Source of the DNA: Clostridia bacterium | Lineage (GTDB): Bacteria; Bacillota; Clostridia; Oscillospirales; CAG-272 | Direction: 5' to 3' | Assembly (NCBI GenBank): GCA_017407835.1 | Contig: JAFQVV010000006.1 | Location: forward strand, 16,513-80,512 | DNA length: 64,000 nt | In this document: positions 33,011 through 42,966 of the stretch, piece after piece | Layout of the letters: each line of letters starts with the position of its first letter | Position numbering within the stretch: the stretch's first letter is position 1 | The notes under the pieces: generated by a model | Database searches by the model: none | The model's input: only the letters and a program-made list of their open reading frames with translations | Told to the model about the DNA's origin: nothing | Position numbers and translations under genes: made by a program

Positions 33011-36000
33011 ATGTCTGCTCCTCGCTTTTATCATGCGCCTGCCCGCCGCGCCATCCGGGGGACGGCATATACAATATTTGCCTCAACCTCGGCCGAAGTG
33101 CAGTCGGTCTGCGCGGTCTGCAGTCACACAAAGACGCTTCTCCTTCCCACAGGTGAGTATGGAAATCTTCGCCTTTGGCAAGGGGAACTGATGCCGCCGA
33201 TGGGTGTCGATACCCTCACCTATACCCTGTGTGCCGATCTGGTGCCGATGGGGGAATACACCGTTCCCCTCTCGCCGATCAACCTCGCCCCCATCGCCAT
33301 TTCCGAGCTTTATCTGCGGGCACGAACCATGCACACCCCCTATATTGAGGTCATGAACACAACTGACGCGCCCATTGATCTCGCAGACTATGCGCTGATG
33401 TGGAAACGCGGTACACTTGATGCCGATTTCCCCGTCAACCGAATCCCGATTTCCCCTCGTGCGGGCGAAACAATTATTCCCCCGCGCTCGACAGCAGTGC
33501 TCTGGGTTGCCTTTGCCCTGACGCATGACAGCAGCTCCCCCTGCCTGACCGCCGAGGATTTCTATGCCCGTTTGGCGGCAGATCACACATGGTGCGGATT
33601 TTCCGCCGTGCCCGATGAAGTCAATCTGATTCGCATCGAAGCCTGCGATGAAGCAGAGGACGGAACATGGCACAACAAAGCTGATTTTGCGCCCTTCCCC
33701 GTTCTGCGGCCGTGGGATACCATCACGCTGGGTATTGCCCCCCTGGGTGCTTCCCTTGACGATGCCGTCAGCCGTGTCACCTTAAACACAAATATCAATT
33801 CCCCGTGGCACAACGATGTTTCTGTGCGCCGTGCTTCGCTCTGGCAGACCGATATCTTCGGCGGTGCGGCTGTGCGTATGCTCACCTCGTCGGCCCCCAT
33901 CTCGCCCGGTATACTTGATGCCGCTCAGCGTATCCCCGATCCGCATACCGACAAACCGCTTGGCATCGCGCCCCTTCGCCTGCCCGATGAACACCCCCTC
34001 TCCGATGGGAAACTTAACCTCTCGTGGGCGGTGTTCGGCGGAGATGCGTGTGCAAGCCGCATTCGCTGTGTACAGGAAAATGATACGATCTGCTTTGATG
34101 CAGCCGAAGAAAACGGCATCTGGTCGATCACCCTTCCCGCTGATCTGATCGACCGACAGGAGATGCTCTCGCTCACCATTGAGGCGGACAACGGCAGTTT
34201 CACTACCGCGCTGGAAACTTCGATTCGCATCATTGATAACGCAGGTCCCGTGGTGACCGCGATGACCCCCGACAACGGATACGCCGCCTTCGTCAGCCAA
34301 TCGATTGAGCTGAGGGCGGACTATTTCGACCGTTCGGGTGTGGATGCTTACACCAGCCGGCTCTATCTTGACGGCATGGATATCAGCCACAAGGCGATCT
34401 GGACTTCTTCGGGCGTGCGCTGTACGCTCGAGAAGCTCAAGCGCGGACAGCACAAAATTGCGCTCAAGCTCTATGACTGTCTGGGCAATGCAAGCAGAAC
34501 CGTTTCCTATTTTCGCATGGTTGGACAGGATGAACTGCACTGTTATCGGGGGGAGGTACACGCGCACACGCAGGACTCGGACGGTGTGGGTACCCCCGAG
34601 GATGCCATGACTTATGCGCATGAGATGGGCGGTGTCGATTATTTCGCCGTCACCGAACACGGGCACCATATCTCGCAGAAAATTTACGACAAACAAAAAG
34701 CGGCCGCGGCGGCACACAATATCCCCCATCAATACGCTGTTCTGCAGGGATGGGAAATGACCTGGAACAACGAAACGGGGTATTGGGGGCATATCAATAT
34801 CCTTGAGAGCGATTTCATCCACTTTGACATTCGCTCCATGGATATGCCCGCTCTCTTTTCGGCGTTTGCCGATGATCCCACCGCCATTGGTATGTTCAAT
34901 CACCCCTGCTATGCATGGGGCAACTTTGACGAATTCGCACATCTCACCGCCGACGCCGACCGTGTGATGTGTCTGGACGAGATCAAATCCGCCGCCTACG
35001 ACACCGCGCACGCGCTGGCACTGGCAAAGGGCTGGCACGTCGCCCCTGTATCCAACGAGGACACCCATCAGTTCAACTGGACAACAGCGACTCCCCAAAC
35101 AGGCTTCATCCTCGCACCCGCACTGACGCGGCAGAATGTCGCCGAAGCCTTCCGCGCACGGCGAACCTATTCCACATCCGATCCCACACTTCATCTGCGC
35201 TTCCGCGTCAATGGGGCATGGCTCGGCTCGCGCATCCCTGCCACTGATCTGCTGACCATTGATCTGCAGCTTGAGACCCGTCGCCCCGAGGGGCTTGGTG
35301 TGATCAGCATCATCGGTGAGGATAATATCACCGTCGCCGAATGGGATGTCGGGGTGCAGAAGCAGTTTGCACGGCGCATCCACCTCCCTGCCGACTTCGA
35401 CTATTATTATCTCAAACTCGTCAATCCTCTCGTTGAGGGAGACTACACCGTCAGCGCGCCCGTCTGGATTGAGGGGCGGGATGCACTTGCCATCACCGAC
35501 ATGGCGCTTGCGCTGACGGGGGGCCAAGCCTCCAATCTTGTCTCGGTATCACTCTGCAACAACACCGCCGATGCCGTCACCGACCTTCGCGCCGAGTTTT
35601 ATCTCTCACCCGCCGAAGGCTTCGGTCTCGGCAAAACCCTGCCCTATCACACCGCCTATCTCGGCAAGCTTGCCGCAGGTGAGCGCATCACAACCGAACG
35701 CACCTTTCCCAATATCGCGGACTGCCGCCGTGTCAGCGTCATCGTCAGCGGCAGAATCGGCAAGCATCGCTATGCCGACACCCGTTATTTGATGCTCACC
35801 CCCGTCTCCATCGTCGAAATTTTGCCAGACAGCTCTGCCATCACCCTCGCGGATGGAAGAAGCATCACCAATCCCTTCACCTATGCCGTGCTCTTCAATC
35901 ATACCAACGAGCCCCTCAATCTGGACGGAGCACAGCTGCGCCAATGGACAAAGACGGGGAAACAGCCATCCCCCAAGCACTGTCATCCCCTTGATGGGAT

Positions 36001-36577
36001 CACCATTCCGCCGCGCGGCACCGTGACCCTCTGGCTGCGGGGCGAGGACTCGCCCCTGACCGCCGCGGAGTTCAATGCACACTTTGGCTGTGCGCTGATT
36101 GAAGGCGTAGACCTGATCTGTATCGACCGCGCTCCCCTCTCCGACAAACACACCGCCGCGCGAAGACTGGATTTGTGTCTCGGCGAAGAAACGCTCAACC
36201 GCGTACACTGGAATTACGCCGCCGACTTTGGCCATCAGCCGACCACCGACCGCGCACTCCGCTATTGTTTCCGCGGCAGTATGACGGCGACCTCTGTCCT
36301 CATTGATGAGGCAGCCGTCCCCTCCCCCGCAGGCGTTGATCGTGAACAGCTCCCCACTTCCCGCGCATACCGCATTCCCGACGCAGAACTCCGCCGTGAG
36401 CGGAAAGCAAAGAAGAAGCAGAAAAAACTCACCCGTAAGCCCGAGAAAAAGGGACTGAGTAGCGCAGCCGCCACGGCACTTGGCATCGGTTCGGCTGCTG
36501 TCGGGGCAGCTGTCGGTGCGGGGAGTGCCCTTCTCGCCGTTCTGCTGGCTGATCGACACAAGGAGGATCGCTCATGA
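33011..36577 (+). CDS. 1188-residue PHP-domain protein with two lamin-tail-like domains and C-terminal membrane anchor
   Basis: Apparent order: an N-terminal domain similar to those of metallophosphatases (residues 1-90, fibronectin-like); a lamin-tail-like domain (about 95-185, YIEVMNTTDAPIDLADYALM); beta-sandwich regions; a PHP/CehA-McbA-type metallohydrolase domain (about 515-740) with metal ligands in GEVHAHTQDSDG, VTEHGHH, FNHPCY and SNEDTHQ; beta-rich domains; a second lamin-tail-like domain (about 935-1020, LFNHTNEPLNLDGAQL). The end is a KKKQKK patch followed by a Gly/Ala membrane helix. No signal peptide was found, so it may be tail-anchored in the cytoplasm or exported atypically. 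Function unknown. Overlaps manA by 4 nt. Confidence 0.8.
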   Translation: MSAPRFYHAPARRAIRGTAYTIFASTSAEVQSVCAVCSHTKTLLLPTGEYGNLRLWQGELMPPMGVDTLTYTLCADLVPMGEYTVPLSPINLAPIAISELYLRARTMHTPYIEVMNTTDAPIDLADYALMWKRGTLDADFPVNRIPISPRAGETIIPPRSTAVLWVAFALTHDSSSPCLTAEDFYARLAADHTWCGFSAVPDEVNLIRIEACDEAEDGTWHNKADFAPFPVLRPWDTITLGIAPLGASLDDAVSRVTLNTNINSPWHNDVSVRRASLWQTDIFGGAAVRMLTSSAPISPGILDAAQRIPDPHTDKPLGIAPLRLPDEHPLSDGKLNLSWAVFGGDACASRIRCVQENDTICFDAAEENGIWSITLPADLIDRQEMLSLTIEADNGSFTTALETSIRIIDNAGPVVTAMTPDNGYAAFVSQSIELRADYFDRSGVDAYTSRLYLDGMDISHKAIWTSSGVRCTLEKLKRGQHKIALKLYDCLGNASRTVSYFRMVGQDELHCYRGEVHAHTQDSDGVGTPEDAMTYAHEMGGVDYFAVTEHGHHISQKIYDKQKAAAAAHNIPHQYAVLQGWEMTWNNETGYWGHINILESDFIHFDIRSMDMPALFSAFADDPTAIGMFNHPCYAWGNFDEFAHLTADADRVMCLDEIKSAAYDTAHALALAKGWHVAPVSNEDTHQFNWTTATPQTGFILAPALTRQNVAEAFRARRTYSTSDPTLHLRFRVNGAWLGSRIPATDLLTIDLQLETRRPEGLGVISIIGEDNITVAEWDVGVQKQFARRIHLPADFDYYYLKLVNPLVEGDYTVSAPVWIEGRDALAITDMALALTGGQASNLVSVSLCNNTADAVTDLRAEFYLSPAEGFGLGKTLPYHTAYLGKLAAGERITTERTFPNIADCRRVSVIVSGRIGKHRYADTRYLMLTPVSIVEILPDSSAITLADGRSITNPFTYAVLFNHTNEPLNLDGAQLRQWTKTGKQPSPKHCHPLDGITIPPRGTVTLWLRGEDSPLTAAEFNAHFGCALIEGVDLICIDRAPLSDKHTAARRLDLCLGEETLNRVHWNYAADFGHQPTTDRALRYCFRGSMTATSVLIDEAAVPSPAGVDREQLPTSRAYRIPDAELRRERKAKKKQKKLTRKPEKKGLSSAAATALGIGSAAVGAAVGAGSALLAVLLADRHKEDRS

Positions 36578-37512
36578 TTCCGCTTCTGCTTGAAGCCGCG
36601 CCCCGCACAGCGCTCTGGGGCGGAAATCGACTGCATGATCGCTACCGCAAGCCCGATCTGCCCCATCTCGCCGAAACATGGGAGCTGTCCGCTCGGGGTG
36701 AGCGTCCTTGCCTTATCATCAACGAGCCGTTTGCAGGTATGCCCTTCGATCGCTACCTCACCGAGATCGAGCATTCCAATCTCCCCTTCCCCCTGCTGAT
36801 CAAATTCATCGATGCCGCACAGCCGCTGTCGGTGCAGGTACATCCCGATGATGCCTGCGCCGCCATGTTTGGGGAGAGCGGTAAAACCGAGCTGTGGCAC
36901 ATCATCGAAGCCGAGCCGGGTGCACGGCTGATTTTGGGTCTGCGGGACGGGGTTGACCGCGGCACCTTTGCAGCCGCACTGCAGAGGGGAGATCCCACTC
37001 CGCTTCTGCGGGAGGTGGAGGTACACGCAGGCGAGAGTTATTTTATTCCCGCAGGGCTTCTGCACGCCATCGGCACCCCGAGCCATGCCGGAATTCTGTT
37101 GGCCGAAATCCAGCAAAATTCCGATTCGACCTATCGCACCTGGGATTACGGGCGCATGGATACCAACGGTGCTCAGCGCCAACTGCACACCGCCGAGGCA
37201 AACCGCGCACTGCACCTCTACACCCCCGAGGAGGTAGAAGCCCTACGCTTTTCCCGCCGTGACCGCTGCACATTGGCAGGCGAATGCATCTGTGCCTGCG
37301 ATCAATTTTCGGTGAGTCTGTTTCGCGGCGAGAGAGGGTTTAAGGTGGAGGAAAGCTTTCTTTCCCTGCTCTGCCTGCGCGGGGAGGGGATTTTGTCTGC
37401 CTCCGGCACCGAACTCACCTTTTCTGCGGGACAAAGTATTTATCTGCCCCCACACATCGGCATCTGCCAGCTGCACGGCAATGCCGAGTTTCTGCTCAGC
37501 GCACCGTCCTGA
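36574..37512 (+). CDS. manA: Class I mannose-6-phosphate isomerase
   Basis: Interconverts mannose 6-phosphate and fructose 6-phosphate. 312 residues, the short Firmicutes type. Zinc ligands lie in LSVQVHPDD (His), TELWHIIE (Glu) and PAGLLHAIG (His). The N-terminus has ALWGGNRL and AETWELSA, typical of the family. The ATG overlaps the stop of the preceding 1188-residue gene (ATGA), so they are coupled and may work on the same carbohydrate pathway. Ribosome-binding site AAGGAGG. Ends at the terminator at 37525. Confidence 0.94.
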   Translation: MIPLLLEAAPRTALWGGNRLHDRYRKPDLPHLAETWELSARGERPCLIINEPFAGMPFDRYLTEIEHSNLPFPLLIKFIDAAQPLSVQVHPDDACAAMFGESGKTELWHIIEAEPGARLILGLRDGVDRGTFAAALQRGDPTPLLREVEVHAGESYFIPAGLLHAIGTPSHAGILLAEIQQNSDSTYRTWDYGRMDTNGAQRQLHTAEANRALHLYTPEEVEALRFSRRDRCTLAGECICACDQFSVSLFRGERGFKVEESFLSLLCLRGEGILSASGTELTFSAGQSIYLPPHIGICQLHGNAEFLLSAPS

Positions 37513-37524
37513 TATGGCTCACGC

Positions 37525-37561
37525 AAAAAAAGTCCTCTTGAAAATTCAAGAGGACTTTTTT
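37525..37561. terminator. Bidirectional terminator between manA and the VanY-like gene
   Basis: AAAAAAAGTCCTCTTGAA / TTCAAGAGGACTTTTTT, T runs on both strands between converging genes. Confidence 0.92.
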
Positions 37562-37563
37562 AC

Positions 37564-38442
37564 TCAATCGGCATAAACCGAAGAGATGCCGAAGTATTCT
37601 TCAAGCGTCATAAATTCGCCATTCCCGAGATACAGCTTCTCTGCGAGCTCGACACCGACATAGCGGATATGCCAAGGCTCGTACATATAGCCTGTGATCT
37701 CCTCCTTACCCTTGGGATAGCGGATAACAAAGCCATATTCGGCGCAATGCTCCGCGATCCAGCGCGCCTCGGGCGTCTGATCAAAATCAAATGCGGTTGA
37801 GTTGAGATCGATCGCCAACCCCGATTGATGCTCGGAATGCCCTGCACGGGCAGAGTAGCGATCGGCTGCCGCCTGCCCGTCGCGGGCGACATAGCCGTTG
37901 TAGATATATCGCTGATCGTAATATGAGCGGTAATCGCTGATGGATTTGATGGTATACCCCGCAGCGGCGGCATCCTGCTTCATTTGCCAGTAAGCATTGA
38001 GCGCCTCGGGCGTCAGCGATTTCTGGGGATAATCGGCAGGCAGACCGTAGGTTTTGTTGACGATCAGCGTGCCGTCGATATATGTTACACCGTCAACCAC
38101 AGTAATGGGAAAGCCCTTTGATGTACGGTTTGAATCGGGCGCATCGGTGGTTTGGGGCGTGGCTGTTGTTTCGGGTGCGACCGTCGTTTCGGGTGCGGCT
38201 GTTGTCTCGGGTGCGGCTGTTGTCTCGGGTGCGGCTGTTGTTTCGGGTGCGGCTGTTGTTTCGGGTGCAGCCGTTGTCTCGGGTGCAGCCGTCGTCTCGG
38301 GCTCCGCATCAATCGACGCGAGAGGGGAGACAGTCTCCGGCTTTGTATCGGGCAGAACGTCAATCATTGTCCGATCATCACCCAATGCACAGGACGAACA
38401 AAGAAACAATAGAACAAAAATCAGCGCCAATTTATATTTCAT
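37564..38442 (-). CDS. D-alanyl-D-alanine carboxypeptidase (VanY/M15-type) lipoprotein
   Basis: A 292-residue surface peptidase that trims D-Ala from peptidoglycan stem peptides. Signal and lipobox: MKYKLALIFVLLFLCSSC. A hydrophilic tether of eight PETT(A/V) hexapeptides follows (residues about 35-90). The M15B zinc motifs are AGHSEHQSGLAIDL (His and Asp ligands) and EPWHIRYVG (His). The conserved YAPE-type substrate loop is not evident. Start at 38442 set by GAGGAG. The repeat tether would let the catalytic domain reach the wall. No van resistance genes nearby, so housekeeping wall remodelling is likely. Confidence 0.92.
   Translation of the reverse strand: MKYKLALIFVLLFLCSSCALGDDRTMIDVLPDTKPETVSPLASIDAEPETTAAPETTAAPETTAAPETTAAPETTAAPETTAAPETTVAPETTATPQTTDAPDSNRTSKGFPITVVDGVTYIDGTLIVNKTYGLPADYPQKSLTPEALNAYWQMKQDAAAAGYTIKSISDYRSYYDQRYIYNGYVARDGQAAADRYSARAGHSEHQSGLAIDLNSTAFDFDQTPEARWIAEHCAEYGFVIRYPKGKEEITGYMYEPWHIRYVGVELAEKLYLGNGEFMTLEEYFGISSVYAD
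38160..38312. repeat. Tandem 18-bp repeats encoding the PETT tether
   Basis: Eight in-frame 18-bp units (plus-strand reading TCGGGTGCGGCTGTTGTY with variants) inside the VanY-like gene. Near-identical units could vary in number by slippage. Confidence 0.85.
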
Positions 38443-38558
38443 GGTAAAACTCCTCATCAAAAACCAACATTACCGATATGATACCACATTTTTTCCGTTT
38501 GCGCAAGTGTCAGCAACGGCATTGGAAATAAAAATCACTCGACATTTCACGAAAACGG

Positions 38559-38587
38559 TTGCAACCGGCGCAAAAAAATGATATAAT
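38559..38587 (+). promoter_or_regulatory. Promoter of the SbcD-like/YhaN-like operon
   Basis: TTGCAA (38559-38564), 17 nt, TATAAT (38582-38587). Confidence 0.78.
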
Positions 38588-38635
38588 TTAAGATAGATTT
38601 GTGTATTCAAAAAACAACACACGGGAGACCGTTTT

Positions 38636-39748
38636 ATGATTAAACTTCTGCATTGCGGGGATATCCATCTGGACAGTCCCTTTTCCCTGCTCGAGCGCGA
38701 GGAAAGTCTCAGCCGTCGGGATGAGCTTCGCCGTACATTTTTGGAAATGCTCGCCTTTGCACAAAAAGAAGATGTGCGTGTTGTCCTCATTGCAGGCGAC
38801 CTCTTTGACCACGGCTTTGCCACGGCAGATACGGTAAATCTGCTCTGCGATGCATTCTCTGCCATGAGCGACACCTATTTTGTCATCACCCCCGGCAATC
38901 ACGACGCGGCTTCTGCGGGAAGCGCATATCTCAGCGAACGTTTCCCTGCCAATGTCACCGTTTTCACCGACGAGACACTGTCTTATGTAGATTATGACGA
39001 TCTCGCTCTGCGTGTCTGGGGATACGGCTTTACCGCCGAGCGGCTGGAAAAATCTCCCCTGATGGGACAGTCGCTGGCGGTTGAAGGAAAAACCGCCGTT
39101 CTCTGTGCCCATGCCGACCTTGGCGTTCCCCTCTCCAAATACGCCCCCCTCTCGTCGGCGGATCTCGCCGCAAGTGGACTCTGCTATGCGGCACTGGGGC
39201 ATGTGCACAATCCGCCCGAGCCCAAGCGCTTCGGCAAAACACTGACCGCATATTCGGGCTGTCTGGTGGGCCGAAGCTATGATGAATGCGGCTTTGGCGG
39301 TGCAGTGCTTGTGGGCATTGAAGACGGAGATGTCGTGGAATGTAAGCGCGTTTCCTTCGCTCACCGCCGATACATAGTGGATGAACTGTCGGTAGAAGGT
39401 GCGGCATCGGATGACGATATCCTCTCCGCACTCAATCTGCATATTGCATCAGCGAGCTATGGCGAGGAAACCGCTCTGCGCGTCCTGCTTACCGGACCGA
39501 TTGATCCCAACTACACCCCCAACCTGACTGCCATCACCAAGCCTGCTTCGGCCAACCTCTGGCAGCTTGAACTCATTGATCAAACCCTGCCCATCTGGGG
39601 AAGCGACTATCTTGAGCGCGATCCCAGCATCCGGGGTGCACTTTACCGCACACTGCTTCCTGCCATGCAGACAGGCACGCCCGAGGAGCGCGCACGTGCT
39701 GTTGCCGCCCTTCGCCTGGGGTTGTCGGCTCTGGAAGGCAAGCTGTAA
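38636..39748 (+). CDS. yhaO: SbcD/Mre11-like metallophosphoesterase (YhaO type)
   Basis: A 370-residue DNA-repair-type nuclease. Calcineurin-like metal motifs appear in order: LLHCGDIHLDSP, VLIAGDLFDHG, VITPGNHDAAS, and later VLCAHADLG and YAALGHVHNPP. It resembles Bacillus YhaO, which pairs with the AAA protein YhaN; that gene follows 26 nt downstream. By analogy with SbcCD and Mre11-Rad50 it likely processes DNA ends; the physiological role of YhaO/YhaN is not well settled. Confidence 0.9.
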   Translation: MIKLLHCGDIHLDSPFSLLEREESLSRRDELRRTFLEMLAFAQKEDVRVVLIAGDLFDHGFATADTVNLLCDAFSAMSDTYFVITPGNHDAASAGSAYLSERFPANVTVFTDETLSYVDYDDLALRVWGYGFTAERLEKSPLMGQSLAVEGKTAVLCAHADLGVPLSKYAPLSSADLAASGLCYAALGHVHNPPEPKRFGKTLTAYSGCLVGRSYDECGFGGAVLVGIEDGDVVECKRVSFAHRRYIVDELSVEGAASDDDILSALNLHIASASYGEETALRVLLTGPIDPNYTPNLTAITKPASANLWQLELIDQTLPIWGSDYLERDPSIRGALYRTLLPAMQTGTPEERARAVAALRLGLSALEGKL

Positions 39749-39774
39749 AATCCAAGCAAAAGGAAAAGACGGAT

Positions 39775-42090
39775 ATGCGAATTGTTTCCATACATATAGA
39801 CGAATTCGGCGTACTGGAAAACAGAGATTTTTCCTTTGCGGCGGGGATGAATATTCTCGAAGGCAAAAATGAGTCGGGAAAAAGCACCCTGCTCGCCTTC
39901 ATTAAATTTATGCTGTACGGTGCCCCCGGGCGAACAGCGGGAGAAATCTTTCCCGAGCGCACTCGTCGCCTGAACTGGCGAACGGGGCGCGCTGCCGGCA
40001 GCATGACGGTCTTCATTGAAGCCGATCAGCGCGAATATCGCATTGAACGTTCACTGGCGCGCACAGTCAGCGGAAGTGCCGAATCAAGCCGTGAGAGTTT
40101 TGTGGAAAGTCTGCAGATTATTGATCTTACCGACGGTTCTCCCCTCCCCCGCGGCACCCAGCCCGGGGAGCATTTTCTTGGCGTTCCCGCGTCGGTCTTT
40201 GAGAGCACTGCTTTCGTCCGTCAGCTGGGCTGTACGGGCATTGACGGCCCAGAAGTCAGCGAAGCCCTCGAGAATCTGCTCACATCGGCCAATGAATCGA
40301 ACAACACGGCGCGGGCACTCTCCCGCCTTGATGCCGCCCGCAAATCCCTGCTGCACAAAAACGGACGGGGCGGTGAAATCTACACCCTGCAGAACGATCG
40401 CGCGGTCATCGCCGAGCGGCTGGCACGTGCCAAGGCCGCAGGCAGCGAGCGCATCGCTGCGCAAACGCATCTGGACGCGCTGATCAAATCGGGGGCTGAA
40501 ACCGGCGAGAAGCTGACACAAATCTCCGCGCTCTATGCGGCACGGGAGGCATCAACACTGCTGTTCCGCTTTGAGAGTCTGCACGCATTGGAAAGCAAGA
40601 CCGATGCCCTGCGCACCGAACTCTCCGCCCTGTACGCCGCCGAAGGTGCGGGGGATTTCTTCCCCAGCCGCACATACGCGGCACAGCTGCGTGATGTCGA
40701 GCGGCGCATCGCCTCTGCCGAAACCGAGTATGCCCGTATCGAGACCGAGCTTGCCCGTATGCGCTATGAACAGCCCTGCAGCCGCACACAGGCAGCGCAG
40801 GCAGCCGAAATCCGCACGGCAGGCGGCGTTGACGCGCTGACGGGGCATTATGCCGAACTGGCGCACACTGCAAAGTCGATGCGTACACTCGCCATTCTTC
40901 TCTTCGTGCTCGGCGCCCTCTTTCTCATCGGCGGAGCTGTGCTCTGGTATTTGATGCCGACCGTTGCGGGATATCTGCCTATGCTTCTCTCGCTTCCCAT
41001 GCTGGCAGGCGGCGTTGCCGCGCTGTCCGCTTCCCGCCGCCGTCGGACTGAGCGCGATGCGCTCTGCCGCAAATACGGCATGTCGGGTGACGCAGGTGAG
41101 GTGGCATTTGCCGATTGGCTCAACGCCTGCTTTGGGGCCGAGGAACAGATCAAAGGCTATGAAGAGGTACTGGCACAGATTGAAGACGAATTGAATGCAC
41201 GGCAAACAGCACTTGACACCCTGCGCGGCGAAGCTGCCGATGCACTGGAAAAATGGGGAATTACCGTCCGCGACGGTGGGCTGAACGAGACACTGTCGAC
41301 TGCCATTCCACGTGCCGAGCGTGCGGCAGATACTGCGGATAATTTAATGCGCGATCTGGACAAATACAGCATTACCATGCAAAATATTCGTACCGAGCTT
41401 GAGGATCATGATGAGGAAGTCCTGCGCAGCCGTGTGGCGGCAGTCGATGTTGATCCCGCCGGACTGAACATCACCGCACTGCATCGCGAACATGATTCTC
41501 TGGTACAGGCGGTAAATGAAATTGAGCATCAGCGCATCGAAACCGAAAAAAGACTGATTGCGCTTGATGCAACCGCAGAAGATCCTATCCATCTTGCCGC
41601 ACAGCTTGAAGCAATTGACCGACGGATTGCCGAGCTGACGGCACGGCATGATGCCATTCAGCTTGCCGCCGCTTCTCTGGCCGATGCCGCAGAATCAATG
41701 CGCCGCGGCATCATCCCGCGTCTGCGCACACGGGCAGGTGAGCTGCTTTCCTCGATCACAAACGGTCGTTACGCCGGCATCGGACTCGGCCACGGCTTGT
41801 CCATGACCGTTGAAACGGCTGATGCAACCCGCCCCGTTGAACTGCTCTCCTCGGGCACAGGCGACGCCGCCTATCTGGCACTGCGTCTGTCCCTGCTTGA
41901 GCTGCTCTTTCCCAATGAACGTCCCCCCATTCTGCTCGATGAAAGTCTCGCTCAGCTGGACAACACCCGTGCCGCCGCGCTTCTCGCCATGCTGGAGAAA
42001 AAGACGCGCGAAGGTGCGCAATGCCTGATCTTCACCTGCCACCCCCGTGAGGCACAGATGGTCGAAGCCGAGCATATCCTGCTGGGGTAA
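39775..42090 (+). CDS. yhaN: SbcC/Rad50-like AAA ATPase (YhaN type)
   Basis: A 771-residue partner of the preceding nuclease. N-terminal Walker A GKNESGKSTLLAF (residues 32-44), long heptad-like helical arms on both sides of the middle, and C-terminal signature LLSSGTGDAAYLALRLSLLEL followed by Walker B PPILLDESLAQLD. Unlike SbcC, the middle has two membrane helices (about residues 365-425) instead of a zinc hook, as in YhaN, suggesting the complex is anchored at the membrane. Ribosome-binding site AAAGGAAAAG. Confidence 0.9.
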   Translation: MRIVSIHIDEFGVLENRDFSFAAGMNILEGKNESGKSTLLAFIKFMLYGAPGRTAGEIFPERTRRLNWRTGRAAGSMTVFIEADQREYRIERSLARTVSGSAESSRESFVESLQIIDLTDGSPLPRGTQPGEHFLGVPASVFESTAFVRQLGCTGIDGPEVSEALENLLTSANESNNTARALSRLDAARKSLLHKNGRGGEIYTLQNDRAVIAERLARAKAAGSERIAAQTHLDALIKSGAETGEKLTQISALYAAREASTLLFRFESLHALESKTDALRTELSALYAAEGAGDFFPSRTYAAQLRDVERRIASAETEYARIETELARMRYEQPCSRTQAAQAAEIRTAGGVDALTGHYAELAHTAKSMRTLAILLFVLGALFLIGGAVLWYLMPTVAGYLPMLLSLPMLAGGVAALSASRRRRTERDALCRKYGMSGDAGEVAFADWLNACFGAEEQIKGYEEVLAQIEDELNARQTALDTLRGEAADALEKWGITVRDGGLNETLSTAIPRAERAADTADNLMRDLDKYSITMQNIRTELEDHDEEVLRSRVAAVDVDPAGLNITALHREHDSLVQAVNEIEHQRIETEKRLIALDATAEDPIHLAAQLEAIDRRIAELTARHDAIQLAAASLADAAESMRRGIIPRLRTRAGELLSSITNGRYAGIGLGHGLSMTVETADATRPVELLSSGTGDAAYLALRLSLLELLFPNERPPILLDESLAQLDNTRAAALLAMLEKKTREGAQCLIFTCHPREAQMVEAEHILLG

Positions 42091-42160
42091 CCACACAAAT
42101 GATGCAACGGTCGAGCAGTTTGCTCGACCGTTACGCCATCCGCAATCTCGGAGGTATTGT

Positions 42161-42964
42161 ATGCAACTCGTCACCGCCCCAAACGGGGTTTGCTATCTGC
42201 GATCCGATCTGATCGCCTTTCCCCACGGATTCTCCACGCGGGTGGGCGGGGTAAGCACGCTTCCGCACACCGCGTCCCTCAACCTTGCTTTCGGACGAGG
42301 GGATGCGGATGCCGTCGTGCTGACCAACCTTGCCCGCTTCACCGAAGCGGTGGGCGTACCGGGCGAGGTAATCTCCCTGCCGCAGGTTCACTCTGCCGAT
42401 GTTCGCATTGTCGGAGAGGCAGACCGCGGGCTTGGCTATTTTCACCCCGCCAAGGACGCCTGTGACGGCTATGTCACGGCAGACAAAGGGGTAAGCATCG
42501 GGGTTAAGACCGCCGACTGCGTACCCATTTTATTGGCCGATGAAGAAGCAGGGGTTGTGGGCGCACTGCACGCCGGGTGGCGCGGTACGGTTGCGGGCAT
42601 TGCCCGTGTTGGCGTTGCACGCATGATCTCCCTTGGTGCAGATCCCGCACGCATCAAAGCCGCAATCGGTCCGGCAATCGGGAGCTGCTGCTATACCGTG
42701 GGAGAGGATTTCTGCCGCGCTGTGGCAGGCTCCCCCTGCGCCAATCTTTGCCTGCCACATATTTACCGCCGAGAAGAGCAGCCCACCGCCGATCTGCCTG
42801 CCATGAATGTCGCCATTCTGCGCTCTGCCGGCCTTCGGGAGGAAAATATCGACTGCACCCACCTCTGTACCTGCTGCCGAACCGATCTCTTCTACTCTCA
42901 CCGCGCAAGCCAAGGTCTGCGGGGCACCATGCTCAACCTCATCGCCATCCCGAAAGGAGAATGA
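42161..42964 (+). CDS. pgeF: Laccase-domain protein, purine nucleosidase-type (PgeF/YlmD family)
   Basis: A 267-residue protein with motifs FSTRVGGVS, LPQVHSADVRIV, VKTADCVPILLAD and GALHAGWRGTVAGIA, containing the Cys and His metal ligands of the YfiH/PgeF/YlmD family. Once described as polyphenol oxidases, members have purine nucleoside phosphorylase/adenosine deaminase and peptidoglycan-editing roles. Start at 42161 follows GGAGGTATTGT. A perfect 12-bp hairpin AACGGTCGAGCA-GTT-TGCTCGACCGTT (42107-42133) separates it from yhaN without a T run. Confidence 0.92.
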   Translation: MQLVTAPNGVCYLRSDLIAFPHGFSTRVGGVSTLPHTASLNLAFGRGDADAVVLTNLARFTEAVGVPGEVISLPQVHSADVRIVGEADRGLGYFHPAKDACDGYVTADKGVSIGVKTADCVPILLADEEAGVVGALHAGWRGTVAGIARVGVARMISLGADPARIKAAIGPAIGSCCYTVGEDFCRAVAGSPCANLCLPHIYRREEQPTADLPAMNVAILRSAGLREENIDCTHLCTCCRTDLFYSHRASQGLRGTMLNLIAIPKGE

Positions 42965-42966
42965 CC

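Noticed and set aside
33782..35527. A 581-codon minus-strand frame inside the PHP-domain gene
   Set aside because: Antisense shadow; the plus-strand frame contains metal-binding motifs.
38160..38312. Regular 18-bp repeats as a CRISPR array
   Set aside because: Contiguous repeats without spacers, in frame, encoding PETT hexapeptides of a lipoprotein tether.
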